Positions 1-7,241 of a stretch of DNA of 64,000 nucleotides are shown here, in pieces; the first letter of the stretch is position 1; every line of letters starts with the position of its first letter. The notes under the pieces are model-generated. The model had not been told where the DNA came from. It ran no database searches and worked only from the letters and a program-made list of their open reading frames with translations. The translations under genes and the position numbers were made by a program. This DNA is from Flemingiibacterium sp045578725 (GTDB lineage: Bacteria > Bacillota > Clostridia > Oscillospirales > CAG-272). Location: assembly GCA_045578725.1 (NCBI GenBank), contig JAZNKS010000041.1:1-64000 (forward strand). The letters run 5' to 3'.

Positions 1-275
1 TTCATACCAAGTATACGCGAACGGTCTTCAGAAGTCCAGCTATTTCTTGGCGGATACGGGTAAACAATTTGATAATATTTTTCGTTCACCATCATCTCCA
101 CCAGCGCGGTTTTTGGAATCAGGATGCTTCTGCCAAGGCGGATGGATGGCAGTCTGCCGTCCTTGACCAGTTCATAGATTGTGTTTTTACTGCAATGAAG
201 CAGGCGTGTGATGTCGCTCACGCGCAGAATGTCGGGTTCGTTTTTGAAATATTCGTAAGCATCTCTCGTAATCAT
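1..275 (-). CDS. Excisionase-like HTH DNA-binding protein, partial
   Basis: The minus-strand frame is open to the window edge, so the C-terminus is missing; 91 codons are visible. Residues about 15-60 form an HTH_17/excisionase-type helix-turn-helix: ILRVSDITRLL, then CSKNTIYELVKDGRLPSIRLGR, split here as CSKNTIYELV and KDGRLPSIRLGR. Such proteins usually sit beside the integrase of integrative elements and act as excisionase or transcription factor. The start at 275 has AGGAGG eight bases upstream. An in-frame ATG at 341, behind AAAAGGAGA, would add 22 lysine-rich residues and cannot be excluded. The relaxase gene downstream on the same element supports a mobile-element role. The integrase is not in the window. 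Confidence 0.72.
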   Translation of the reverse strand, partial: MITRDAYEYFKNEPDILRVSDITRLLHCSKNTIYELVKDGRLPSIRLGRSILIPKTALVEMMVNEKYYQIVYPYPPRNSWTSEDRSRILGM

Positions 276-360
276 TCGTATATTGCCTCCTGCAGTTTGT
301 AATCGGAATCGTATATTTACCTGTTTTTTCTTTTTATTCATGCGTCTCCTTTTCATTGGC

Positions 361-380
361 GGCGGGAGCAAGCCCCCGCC
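361..380. repeat. GC-rich inverted repeat (REP-like)
   Basis: On the minus strand GGCGGG and CCCGCC flank an 8-nt loop between the relaxase stop and the HTH gene. It resembles the short GGCGGGGGCTTGC-type palindromes scattered in many Clostridia. It may also act as a weak transcript-ending hairpin; no T-run follows. Confidence 0.35.
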
Positions 381-386
381 CTACGG

Positions 387-1790
387 TTACATTGACAGCT
401 TCGGGAAAGGATCGTAGTCCTCGTCTTCTTCGTCGGCTTCATCATCTTTCTTCTGCAACAGCGCCGCACCGATCGCGAGTCCGGCGGCAAGACCAAGCGC
501 GGAACCGGCATTGCGAGCCTCGCGCTCACAGCGTTCTTCCTCGGATTCCTCGTCTACGACAACGCCAGATCTAAGAATCCCCACCGCACCCACGACAGTA
601 GAAAGAGGATCAATGGCAGCGCGAACAGAATCAGCTTCAGCCACCACAGCGCTTCTTCCCGTTGTGCCCGACGCCAGAGAAAGGCGGAGACTCTCTCGCT
701 CACTCTCCCAACCTGTTCTTCGCTCCGTGCAATCGCACGGCTGACATCCTTCTGCGCCGTCTGCGACAGCTCGTGAATCGTGTGTGTCAGCTTCGCCGCG
801 GATTCCTCCGTTGCCTTTTGCAGAGCCTGAATCGACTGCTCCGCCTGCCACTCGCTGTCCTCCAGCCGTTCCAGATTCTCGAGCAGAATCATCAGTCGTT
901 CGAAGTCCGCTTCGGAGATTTGCACCATTTTCACCTGCGGCGGAGGTGCTTCTTGCGGCATCGGCGGCGTGTTCTTCTCCTTGAGCCGCTCCAAATAGCT
1001 CTTGCCTGATTCGGAATTCATCCTCCATTCGCTCCTTTCGATATTTTTCCTCATGCAGCTTGATGTCGCGCACGCGCTTTTCTTCGCCATTCACGTTCAC
1101 GATGTAGGTGATATACTTGCGGTTGTCATCCCATCGCATATCGTAGCCGCGCTCCCGCATCAGACGGCGGAACTCCTTCTTCGAGCGTGCGATACGCATA
1201 CAGAAATCGATATCCGCGCACAGCCGCATCTTCCAGCTGTCGCCCTTCACTGCCGCGCGATACTCACGGGAGCCGAGGTTGGTGGACTTCTTCTTCGGAT
1301 CGTAGCTCGGCAGAACGGTCAATCCGTACGCCTGACAGATGCGGTCACTCTCGCGGCGAAGCTCGGCGAGGTGCGTTTTGCCTGACACATATTTGATGCC
1401 CGTGTCGATATCGTAGGCGCAGATGACGAAATGATTGTGCAGATGCTCGCGGTCGATATGCGTCGCCACGAGGATTTCGCGGTTGCCAAACTGCTTGGCG
1501 AATTCACAACCGATCTCGTGAACGATCTCCGGCGTGACCTTTTCGTCGGGCGAGAACGACTGCACATACTGATAGAAGCGCGGAGTGCCACTCTTATGCT
1601 TCCACAGTTTCTGCGTGGTGAGGAAGGAATCGCTTACGAATTGCGGCATGCAGTTGATGCCCGTGACGAAGCACAGCTGCTCGTCCACTTCAACCTTGTG
1701 CGGCTGAACGCAGTAGTCGAGGAGGCGCTTCTGCGCGCCGACGGTCTGAACCGCCTCGGGGATGTTCTTAACGATTGCCGTCAGAGTCAC
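387..1790 (-). CDS. Relaxase/mobilisation nuclease (MobA-like)
   Basis: It should nick oriT and pilot the strand during conjugative mobilisation. The N-terminal ~260 residues carry the relaxase fold with the metal-binding histidine motif HIDREHLHNHF (motif III), and GTPRFYQYVQSF upstream fits motif I/II. The C-terminal ~200 residues are low complexity, ending in a small GxxxG-type hydrophobic stretch and an acidic tail (DEADEEDEDYDPF). The start is unusual: no ATG precedes the conserved AIVKN segment. GTG at 1790 overlaps the GGAGG, CTG at 1784 lies at ideal distance, and TTG at 1838 is also open. The gene overlaps the end of mobC. Part of it (554-1021) also encodes a second protein in another frame. 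Confidence 0.85.
   Translation of the reverse strand: MTLTAIVKNIPEAVQTVGAQKRLLDYCVQPHKVEVDEQLCFVTGINCMPQFVSDSFLTTQKLWKHKSGTPRFYQYVQSFSPDEKVTPEIVHEIGCEFAKQFGNREILVATHIDREHLHNHFVICAYDIDTGIKYVSGKTHLAELRRESDRICQAYGLTVLPSYDPKKKSTNLGSREYRAAVKGDSWKMRLCADIDFCMRIARSKKEFRRLMRERGYDMRWDDNRKYITYIVNVNGEEKRVRDIKLHEEKYRKERMEDEFRIRQELFGAAQGEEHAADAARSTSAAGENGANLRSGLRTTDDSARESGTAGGQRVAGGAVDSGSAKGNGGIRGEADTHDSRAVADGAEGCQPCDCTERRTGWESERESLRLSLASGTTGRSAVVAEADSVRAAIDPLSTVVGAVGILRSGVVVDEESEEERCEREARNAGSALGLAAGLAIGAALLQKKDDEADEEDEDYDPFPKLSM
554..1021 (-). CDS. MobB-like membrane protein encoded within the relaxase gene
   Basis: This 155-residue protein lies wholly inside the relaxase gene in a different frame. It starts MNSESGKSYLERLKEKN behind AAAGGAG and GGAGG boxes. 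Residues about 35-120 look like a coiled coil (FERLMILLENLERL, AQKDVSRAIARSEEQV). The C-terminus has one membrane segment (LKLILFALPLILFLLSWV). The relaxase is low complexity over the same bases, as expected if this frame carries the constrained sequence. The layout resembles RSF1010, where mobB, whose product has a membrane segment and helps mobilisation, is nested in mobA. The function is inferred from that arrangement and not from clear homology. Confidence 0.62.
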   Translation of the reverse strand: MNSESGKSYLERLKEKNTPPMPQEAPPPQVKMVQISEADFERLMILLENLERLEDSEWQAEQSIQALQKATEESAAKLTHTIHELSQTAQKDVSRAIARSEEQVGRVSERVSAFLWRRAQREEALWWLKLILFALPLILFLLSWVRWGFLDLALS

Positions 1791-2091
1791 CTCCAATCGT
1801 GAGCAGAATCTGTCGGTAGCAGTCAAGCAGCTCGTCAAGATCGACGGTATCGACGCGTCCCTGATGGGCGAGGCGCGTAAGTTGGTTGAGATTATTCCCC
1901 TGCCGCCGAAGCTCGGCGTTGAGCTTTCGCAGGTCTTCGCTGACGATGATCTGTCCGCGCAGACACATATCGAGAATGAATTGCCGCCACGACGGTTTGC
2001 CGGCGCGCATGAGCTTTTCGGTGAGCGCGTCCTTTTCTTCCTCGGTGAGGCGGATGGTTATGGTTTCTGTTTGGCTTCTTGCCAATGGCAT
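1768..2091 (-). CDS. MobC-like relaxosome accessory protein
   Basis: A 107-residue protein with an N-terminal ribbon-helix-helix-like stretch (TETITIRLTEEEKDAL) and a typical MobC helix pair (LNAELRRQGNNLNQLTRLAH). MobC proteins help open the strands at oriT for the relaxase. The start MPLARS has AAAGGAGG unusually close to the ATG. A longer open frame reaches 2208 but its extra residues look non-coding and cross the oriT candidate. The stop lies inside the first codons of the relaxase gene, so translation is probably coupled. Confidence 0.78.
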   Translation of the reverse strand: MPLARSQTETITIRLTEEEKDALTEKLMRAGKPSWRQFILDMCLRGQIIVSEDLRKLNAELRRQGNNLNQLTRLAHQGRVDTVDLDELLDCYRQILLTIGGDSDGNR

Positions 2092-2250
2092 TCCTCCTTT
2101 GATTGATAAAGTGGGTAGCGGCAATGCCGCAGGGCTTCTGCCCGAAGTGGTGGATGGGCGCGCCGATTTTCGGTGTGTGACATCAGCTGTCCACAAGTGG
2201 ACAGCCAATCACTACGCTTGCCCTACCCATGACGGAATAATTTACGGAAT
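2092..2250. other. Candidate oriT region
   Basis: Intergenic DNA between mobC and the repA-like gene. It holds a perfect 9-bp inverted repeat GCTGTCCAC/GTGGACAGC with a 2-nt loop (2186-2205) and smaller palindromes around 2117 and 2130. On the minus strand a GCGCGCCCAT segment follows the hairpin, reminiscent of the GCGCCC nick regions of IncQ/MOBP-type origins. Position next to mobC is the classical place for oriT. No nick site can be proven from sequence alone. Confidence 0.4.
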
Positions 2251-3444
2251 TTACGCGGATGTGACAGCGTGACAGGTAGTTTCGTCGAAAGAATCTGCCG
2301 TCATGCCGTCACTCTCGGTAAATTCAGCTTCGCTGATACAAAGTTCGCGGTGCTCTGCATAGAATTCATCAACCAGTTTCAAATCCAAATTGAGCAGCGT
2401 AAAGGTAAGCATTCGCGTATCGCGTGTGCGTTTTACCTCAAAAGTCAATCCGAGTTCCTTCAGCTGTTCGTGATGGCGCGTCAGCTCCTTGGTAATCATG
2501 TTGGACGGAATCTCTATCCCCAGCACCTCACGGATATGCTCCACAAGAACCGACGGTGTGAATGTAATGCGCATATCATCGGAATCAAAAATATTCGAGC
2601 AGTATGCAATATACATATACACCGCCCGCGCTGTGGGATTCATGGGTTCTTCCTTGTGTACCGTTCCGTCGCTGACCTTCCAGATACACCGCTCGTCCAT
2701 CTCCACTTCGATTTCACGGTCAAGAATATCTCGCCCCGAGCAGAACAGCTTCGCATACCGTTCGGTTCGCCGCGGACGATTGAGTAGCATGTAGTTATCT
2801 ACCGCTCCCGACAATGCCGTTGAACCGGATGCAGCATTCATCTCGTCGCTGTCCCTCGTTTTGCGGGAGTGATGAACGAGTACCAGTGATACCGGGTGCT
2901 TCTGTGTAAACTCATGCAGCGGCACAATATCGCTGTAATCCTTTTCATACATATTCGTGGATTTGCTTTCCGGGCGGATGTAGTTGAGCGTGTCGATGAC
3001 AATCAGCCTGGTGTTCGGATGATCTGCTACAAACTGCTCCAGCGCACCGAGCAGTCCTTCATCGGTGCGGATGATCTGCGAGGAAAAGAACAGCGACTCC
3101 GGACCGTCATCGGAAAGAAGCATCAGACGATTCTGCAGACGGTCCTCGGTATCCTCTAAACTCATATAGAGCACATCGCCCTGCATGGTCGGAAATCCGA
3201 GGAAGGGTTCACCCTTCGCCACCGCAAGACACAGTCCGAGCACGAAGAAGGATTTGCCGACCTTTGGTGCACCGACAAGCAGTGTCAGCCCCGCCGGGAG
3301 AATATCCGCAACGGTAAAATCGCGGTGTTCGATTTGCTTGTCCATCAGCGTTGCACCGTCGATGGTTTGAATGCGCTTGATCCCCATCGCTTCCTCCAGC
3401 ATCTCACGCTGCATAGCTGCCAAATCAAATTTTTCTTCTGACAT
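2251..3444 (-). CDS. RepA-like AAA ATPase (DnaB/RecA fold)
   Basis: A 397-residue P-loop ATPase of the RepA/AAA_25 group found in plasmids and mobile elements. Walker A is GAPKVGKS, Walker B is RLIVIDTLNYI, and the LVHHSRKT and SGSTALSGAVD segments match the sensor region of hexameric RepA helicases. The C-terminal ~130 residues probably form a winged-helix DNA-binding part. The start MSEEKFDL has GGAGG eight bases upstream; the open frame extends 13 codons further without support. A 9-codon leader (MMLYRLAVW, 3487-3516) with its own GGAGG lies just before and could couple translation. It probably serves replication or processing of the element after transfer. Confidence 0.8.
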   Translation of the reverse strand: MSEEKFDLAAMQREMLEEAMGIKRIQTIDGATLMDKQIEHRDFTVADILPAGLTLLVGAPKVGKSFFVLGLCLAVAKGEPFLGFPTMQGDVLYMSLEDTEDRLQNRLMLLSDDGPESLFFSSQIIRTDEGLLGALEQFVADHPNTRLIVIDTLNYIRPESKSTNMYEKDYSDIVPLHEFTQKHPVSLVLVHHSRKTRDSDEMNAASGSTALSGAVDNYMLLNRPRRTERYAKLFCSGRDILDREIEVEMDERCIWKVSDGTVHKEEPMNPTARAVYMYIAYCSNIFDSDDMRITFTPSVLVEHIREVLGIEIPSNMITKELTRHHEQLKELGLTFEVKRTRDTRMLTFTLLNLDLKLVDEFYAEHRELCISEAEFTESDGMTADSFDETTCHAVTSA

Positions 3445-3534
3445 ATAAAACCTCCATTTCGTAATATTATCTCTGACCGCCATGCGCTACCACACAGCCA
3501 GCCTGTACAGCATCATCTTCATCACCTCCGAAAA

Positions 3535-3612
3535 AACAAAAAGATCGGAACCCACATAAGAGCAGACACACGTTATTCGTGTGCGTATGCTGTTATGTCG
3601 ATTCCGACCCTA
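3535..3612 (-). terminator. Intrinsic terminator after the LexA operon
   Basis: On the minus strand a long interrupted stem (TCGGAA/TTCCGA, ACATAA/TTATGT, CACACG/CGTGTG) is followed by TTTTTGTTTTTT. It separates the LexA operon from the repA-like gene. Confidence 0.7.
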
Positions 3613-3670
3613 TCATAATCCCGAATTCACAGCCGGGAGGATGGAATATATTCGCCGCGCGAAGCGGCAG

Positions 3671-3931
3671 TTATATGGTTTGCGTACGGACAGCAACTTG
3701 TACTGTCGGATGGCGCAGGATTTTTACACTGAGGACAACCTTGTTGCCGCAGATCGGACAGATGTGAATGGAATCGCCGTAGCCGAGAGACTCGTTTTCT
3801 TTCAGCCGACGAAGTTCCAGCACGTTGCGGAAGTCCCTGTCCGGCACATCGGCAAAGCGGTGGTTGCCATATGGACATTTCAGCTTGGGCATATGACGGC
3901 AGCCGTCATCGGTGCGTGTTCTATCGGGCAT
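3671..3931 (-). CDS. Small zinc-ribbon-like protein
   Basis: An 86-residue protein starting MPDRTRTDDGC behind AAAGGAG. It carries Cys at the N-terminus, CPYGNHRFADV, and a CPICGNKV knuckle, which suggests zinc binding. The family is not known to me. It is the last gene of the LexA operon, 27 nt beyond the preceding stop, and just before a strong terminator, so it is probably co-expressed with the SOS-type genes. A start nine codons upstream is possible but has no good ribosome site. Confidence 0.55.
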   Translation of the reverse strand: MPDRTRTDDGCRHMPKLKCPYGNHRFADVPDRDFRNVLELRRLKENESLGYGDSIHICPICGNKVVLSVKILRHPTVQVAVRTQTI

Positions 3932-3958
3932 TGGTGCTCCTTTACTTTTATTAGACAA

Positions 3959-4525
3959 TTATTGTTTTACATCAATTTGAGATATACTTTCGAGATTATC
4001 AAGTATATACTGTTGTGCTGAACGAGTTAAAACAATATTGTTTTTCACTTCACCGGTTTTGGTGTCTACCTTTTCTTGTACTACCAAACCTATTTCGTCA
4101 GCCTTAGGAGTGATATAAACTTCCTTAATTTCCTTCTGAACGGTAATTGTGTTTTCTGCAAGATAACCTCTGGAAATAAGCCATTTGGAAATTTTTGAAG
4201 GCCCGATTCGCTTCATACCGGAAGAATCGGCAAGATCGTTAATCCGCTTTGCGAATGTACTTATTTGAAGCGGTGTGTCAGAAGTCTTAACTTCGTTTCG
4301 ATCAATTTTTGACGCAGTGAATGCAGTTTTGGATGCGGAATTTATAACACCATTGTTCTGGATTACGAGATCCAGAATTTCCGATATGTAAAACAGACAT
4401 CGGGATATCCGTACATTGTTTACAATATCGTTTTCGTTTACAGGAGTATCATCCAACGGATTCACACCGTTGGCTAATTTATCAACATACATTTTTGCAC
4501 GCTGCATTTTTTCAAGTTCAGTCAT
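3959..4525 (-). CDS. Conserved mobile-element protein of unknown function
   Basis: A 188-residue protein beginning MTELEKMQRAKMYVDKLANGVNP (first 12: MTELEKMQRAKM). The segment NPLDDTPVNENDIVNNVR is typical of a conserved family that accompanies lexA or umuC-like genes in mobile elements of gut Firmicutes (from memory). Residues about 85-130 (ISTFAKRINDLADSSGMKRI, SKWLISRGYL) look like a winged-helix fold, so DNA binding is plausible. It lies 12 nt after lexA, and the usual umuC neighbour is absent. Confidence 0.6.
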   Translation of the reverse strand: MTELEKMQRAKMYVDKLANGVNPLDDTPVNENDIVNNVRISRCLFYISEILDLVIQNNGVINSASKTAFTASKIDRNEVKTSDTPLQISTFAKRINDLADSSGMKRIGPSKISKWLISRGYLAENTITVQKEIKEVYITPKADEIGLVVQEKVDTKTGEVKNNIVLTRSAQQYILDNLESISQIDVKQ

Positions 4526-4537
4526 GATTTATCTCCT

Positions 4538-5152
4538 TTACTCCAAACTTTTTATCACCATCGTCGCCACACCCTGGATCATCAGCTTCTCACGCTTGGC
4601 GCCGCGAATCTCCATCGGCTGCATCGTATCGTTCTCCGGCACAAGATAGGTCACGCCGTCCTGCGGATCATATCGTTTGAGCGTAGTCAGCGAACTGTCA
4701 TACAGACAAGCGATAATGTCGCCGCGCTTGGCAGTGGATTGTTTGCGTATCAGTACAAGATCTCCGTCATCAATGCCAGCGTTGATCATAGATACACCGC
4801 GAGCACGGAGAAGAAAGAACTCGCCGCTTCCCGTCAGCGCGATGGGTAGGCGCACATGATCTAACTCCGCATCGGTTACTTCGTCCATCGATCCGCAGGG
4901 AATAGAGTTGCCCATCCCCACTCGGTTGGTATCTACCATCTCACGCATATACTGTGTGACGATACCGCGGTGTCCGTCGTACTCGATTTCGCCGCGCTCC
5001 TGCAAGGCTTTCAGATATCGTTGTACGGTTGGACGGGAGATCTGCGTGCCGCTTTCAATCTCGCGTGTGCTGGGGGAACGCCCGAATTTTTCAAAATAAT
5101 CGTTGACATAATCGACGATCACGGCAAACAAGCTTTCATCTTTTGTTCTCAT
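4538..5152 (-). CDS. lexA: LexA-like repressor with S24 protease domain
   Basis: 204 residues. Residues 1-65 form the LexA winged helix (FGRSPSTREIES, ISRPTVQRYLKAL). The latent protease domain has Ser121 (GVSMINAG) and Lys159 (TLKRYD) as the catalytic pair. The self-cleavage site reads Cys86-Gly87 (IPCGSM) instead of the textbook Ala-Gly; Cys-Gly occurs in clostridial LexA proteins. It heads a three-gene operon on the mobile element, so it is probably an element-borne copy that ties the downstream genes to DNA damage. A good promoter lies at 5195-5223. Confidence 0.88.
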   Translation of the reverse strand: MRTKDESLFAVIVDYVNDYFEKFGRSPSTREIESGTQISRPTVQRYLKALQERGEIEYDGHRGIVTQYMREMVDTNRVGMGNSIPCGSMDEVTDAELDHVRLPIALTGSGEFFLLRARGVSMINAGIDDGDLVLIRKQSTAKRGDIIACLYDSSLTTLKRYDPQDGVTYLVPENDTMQPMEIRGAKREKLMIQGVATMVIKSLE

Positions 5153-5194
5153 AAAATGCCCTCACGATATAAATGAGCCATATGGATCATATAT

Positions 5195-5223
5195 AGTATA
5201 GCACGGATTTTGAGGTTTGTCAA
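5195..5223 (-). promoter_or_regulatory. Sigma-A promoter of the lexA operon
   Basis: Minus strand TTGACA-N17-TATACT, 43 nt before the lexA start. Just upstream, GAACAAATTTTC (5230-5241) is one mismatch from the Firmicutes SOS box GAACN4GTTC; autoregulation there is only a guess. Confidence 0.8.
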
Positions 5224-5342
5224 TAGGGACGAACAAATTTTCCGGAATAATTTTGGAGCAGTGGTTTTGCCATCACACGGGGCACACTGCGGCGTACACG
5301 GCGCGACGTGGGGATGGGCGAGCACATGGCGCAGGCAAAAGA

Positions 5343-5383
5343 AAATCGCCCGTGTGCCGTTTGTGGGCGGTCACGGGCGATTT
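5343..5383. terminator. Strong hairpin between DUF6809 gene and lexA
   Basis: A perfect 12-bp inverted repeat, AAATCGCCCGTG and CACGGGCGATTT, with a 17-nt loop. It lies downstream of the DUF6809 gene on the minus strand and probably ends that transcript, although no long T-run follows. Confidence 0.55.
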
Positions 5384-5431
5384 AGCGGACTAAAGTGGTC
5401 ATGATTATGATTTGGTACATGACCTCCCCTT

Positions 5432-5707
5432 CTATCCGTCGCTGCCGGTGGTTAATACCTCAATGATAATTTTTGCACCGAGCGTAAAGCCTTTCACGAA
5501 CGCCTCACGTTCGGTCAGATCGTGCATCTCTGTGGAACAGTCGGCGAATTTTTCGAACATTTCCTTTTCTTCGTCGTTCAGCCGGGAGAGCAGGTCTTCC
5601 TGATGCCTGACTACAAGTGCCAGCAGTTCTGCGTATGAGCTGTCTTTCTTGAACGGCCGCTCCCATGGCGAGATGTTGCCGAACCACAGGTCTTCAAGGA
5701 TGTTCAT
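5432..5707 (-). CDS. DUF6809-type small protein
   Basis: A 91-residue acidic helical protein. The opening MNILEDLWFGNISPWER, the LLSRLNDEEKEMFEKF helix and the ending FTLGAKIIIEVL match the DUF6809 family, common in several copies on mobile elements of gut Firmicutes and of unknown function. The start has AAGGAGG before it. The gene overlaps the end of a 35-codon upstream frame, which suggests translational coupling. Confidence 0.75.
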   Translation of the reverse strand: MNILEDLWFGNISPWERPFKKDSSYAELLALVVRHQEDLLSRLNDEEKEMFEKFADCSTEMHDLTEREAFVKGFTLGAKIIIEVLTTGSDG

Positions 5708-5801
5708 GGTGTGCCTCCTTCATAAAGTGAGAGCGGCTCCGCACGGTGAAATCCGCAACAGAGCCGCTCTTTTGGTATGGAATTGTGTATGATTTTCGCA
5801 T
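5694..5801 (-). CDS. Short upstream ORF (35 codons) overlapping the DUF6809 start
   Basis: A frame starting MRKSYTIPYQKSG with an excellent AAAGGAGG eight bases before the ATG. Its stop lies 13 nt inside the DUF6809 gene. The RNA also contains a 10-bp hairpin (arms 5730-5739 and 5761-5770, AGAGCGGCTC/GAGCCGCTCT). It could be a leader that couples or gates translation of DUF6809, or a small protein in its own right. No homologue is known to me. Confidence 0.4.
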   Translation of the reverse strand: MRKSYTIPYQKSGSVADFTVRSRSHFMKEAHHEHP

Positions 5802-5900
5802 ATTGTGTACCTCCTTTGATTGTTAGCACACAGTATATCACAGGAGGGGTGGAAAGTCCAGCGGAAATCGTGTTAAGTTTTTGATAACGATTACGGTGAT

Positions 5901-6023
5901 TCAGTTGCTTTTCCGGCGTTTCTTTTTGTCCTTTGTCGCCTCATAGCTTGCGTTCACAAGAAACTCGATCAGATCATCGACAGCGTCGAGCAGAAGCACG
6001 GAGATCCAATGGAGCTTATTCAT
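5901..6023 (-). CDS. Possible 40-residue small protein
   Basis: The frame reads MNKLHWISVLLLDAVDDLIE and ends in a lysine/arginine tail (KDKKKRRKSN). It is amphipathic with a hydrophobic N-terminal helix, plausible as a membrane-associated peptide. The ribosome site is weak, and the gene lies just after the restriction endonuclease gene. This is a tentative call. Confidence 0.3.
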   Translation of the reverse strand: MNKLHWISVLLLDAVDDLIEFLVNASYEATKDKKKRRKSN

Positions 6024-6043
6024 GTGATACAATGGGTAGATAG

Positions 6044-6865
6044 TTACTCTTCAAAGAATGATACAAAGTGATCTGGATTGATATACTGATGGAGAGGCTC
6101 ATAGGGGATTCTCTTCAATTTACCAAAGTTTGTATCCTCATTCAAATCCTTGCCTTCATCTTCTTTTCGTCCATATGACGAATAGTCGACAGGTTGATTC
6201 TGCTGCTGTTTTCGTTTACCTTGATTACTAAGTATCGTTGGAGTCTCAAATTGGCCGAACCAACCGCCATTGGAATCATACATACGACGATCTCTGGCCA
6301 ATATACATTCATACACAGGAAATATTTCAAAATCAATAATCGTTGGAGAGAAGAACCCAGGTTTAGATCTGTTCTCTAACAATGCATAAGCGATTACAAG
6401 TAGCATGTCCTTATCCGCTTGGACATTTTTAAATGTTACTTTTTGAGTTAGTCGAGCAGAAGGTTCTCTTGGGGTAGGTGGCTTTTTCATTTCGATATTG
6501 GGGTTGTCAACAAACAAAAGTTTTAATTCAAGCCGTTTTCCTGAAGTATGTAGATAGTCAGGATATCCTTCTCTGTCGCCAAGAATGCCATCATTCTTTC
6601 GTAGGCCCACAGAATCGAATGTATTTGATTCTGTAATTTTCGAGAGCTGAGGTATACATGCATCCATTAACGATCCAATTATTGTTCCAATCTGGGATGG
6701 TTCAAAAGCCAATAAGATTTCTTGGGGTATGGATAATATATTAAACTGAGCTCCGATAAGTGGCCTTAACGCGATTTTTATTTCGGCAATCTCTTCTGCG
6801 CTTATCACATATGAAGCATGTTCTGTAACATATGCTTCATATTCATCTCTTGTCATAAAAGCCAT
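6044..6865 (-). CDS. Type II restriction endonuclease, PD-(D/E)XK type
   Basis: A 273-residue protein. The catalytic motif is Asp103 in GYPDYL followed by Glu113-Leu-Lys115 in RLELKLLF, the PD-(D/E)XK arrangement. I do not recognise a closer named family. It follows the controller gene with a TAATG stop/start overlap, the usual C-R layout of type II systems. The divergent methylase and specificity genes complete the system. It is strongly AT-rich compared with the GC-rich surroundings, which indicates horizontal origin. No helicase domain or HsdR partner is present. Confidence 0.75.
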   Translation of the reverse strand: MAFMTRDEYEAYVTEHASYVISAEEIAEIKIALRPLIGAQFNILSIPQEILLAFEPSQIGTIIGSLMDACIPQLSKITESNTFDSVGLRKNDGILGDREGYPDYLHTSGKRLELKLLFVDNPNIEMKKPPTPREPSARLTQKVTFKNVQADKDMLLVIAYALLENRSKPGFFSPTIIDFEIFPVYECILARDRRMYDSNGGWFGQFETPTILSNQGKRKQQQNQPVDYSSYGRKEDEGKDLNEDTNFGKLKRIPYEPLHQYINPDHFVSFFEE

Positions 6866-7107
6866 TAAACAGTTCCTCCTTTATATTTGGGTGGTAAAAC
6901 ATCTGAAACAGGTACACCAAGGGCATCAATCCATGACAATAATTCAATAACATCTAATCGACGTTCTCTGTTTTCTACTTTTGAAATAAATGATTGCGTT
7001 ACATTCATTTTTTTGGCCATTTCAGCCTGTGTAATGTTCTTGTTTATTCGAACAGCTCGCAAGGCAGAAATGATGTTAATATAGTCGTCTGTATATATAC
7101 TTTTCAT
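6865..7107 (-). CDS. Restriction controller (C) protein, XRE-type HTH
   Basis: 80 residues with a complete XRE helix-turn-helix: NITQAEMAKKMNVTQSFISKVENRERRLD (key parts ITQAEMAKKM and TQSFISKVENRE). Size, fold and position directly before the endonuclease gene match C proteins, which delay endonuclease expression after entry into a new host. It starts divergently from the methylase gene; the shared interval contains candidate C-boxes. Confidence 0.85.
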   Translation of the reverse strand: MKSIYTDDYINIISALRAVRINKNITQAEMAKKMNVTQSFISKVENRERRLDVIELLSWIDALGVPVSDVLPPKYKGGTV

Positions 7108-7135
7108 AAAGCACCCTCCTTATATATATTATATA

Positions 7136-7165
7136 TTCCAAAACCGAATATACCAAATCGGAATA
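7136..7165. promoter_or_regulatory. Candidate C-box operator
   Basis: Between the divergent controller and methylase genes lies ATTCC-N4-CCGA-N10-TCGGAAT, a nested inverted repeat. C proteins bind paired palindromes in exactly this interval. The call rests on symmetry and position. Confidence 0.4.
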
Positions 7166-7189
7166 ATTTTAGATTTTGCGACCAACGTC

Positions 7190-7218
7190 TTGACTTTTTG
7201 GATATTATATGATATACT
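7190..7218 (+). promoter_or_regulatory. Promoter of the methylase gene
   Basis: TTGACT-N17-TATACT, 24 nt before the methylase start. Near-consensus strength fits early methylase expression. Confidence 0.78.
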
Positions 7219-7241
7219 TGTTACAGAAAGGAGATATATCT

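Noticed and set aside
2092..2208. N-terminal extension of MobC
   Set aside because: The 39 extra residues are compositionally odd, cross the oriT candidate, and the conserved part starts near MPLARS.
3487..3516. Nine-codon leader peptide before the repA-like gene
   Set aside because: It has a good GGAGG but is too short to support as a gene; mentioned only in the repA entry.
5230..5241. SOS box for lexA (GAACAAATTTTC)
   Set aside because: It has a mismatch in the right half and lies upstream of the -35 instead of over the promoter; noted only as a possibility.
7209..7241. Upstream start of the methylase gene
   Set aside because: This start lies on the -10 box of the gene's own promoter; the start at 7242 has a clear ribosome site.
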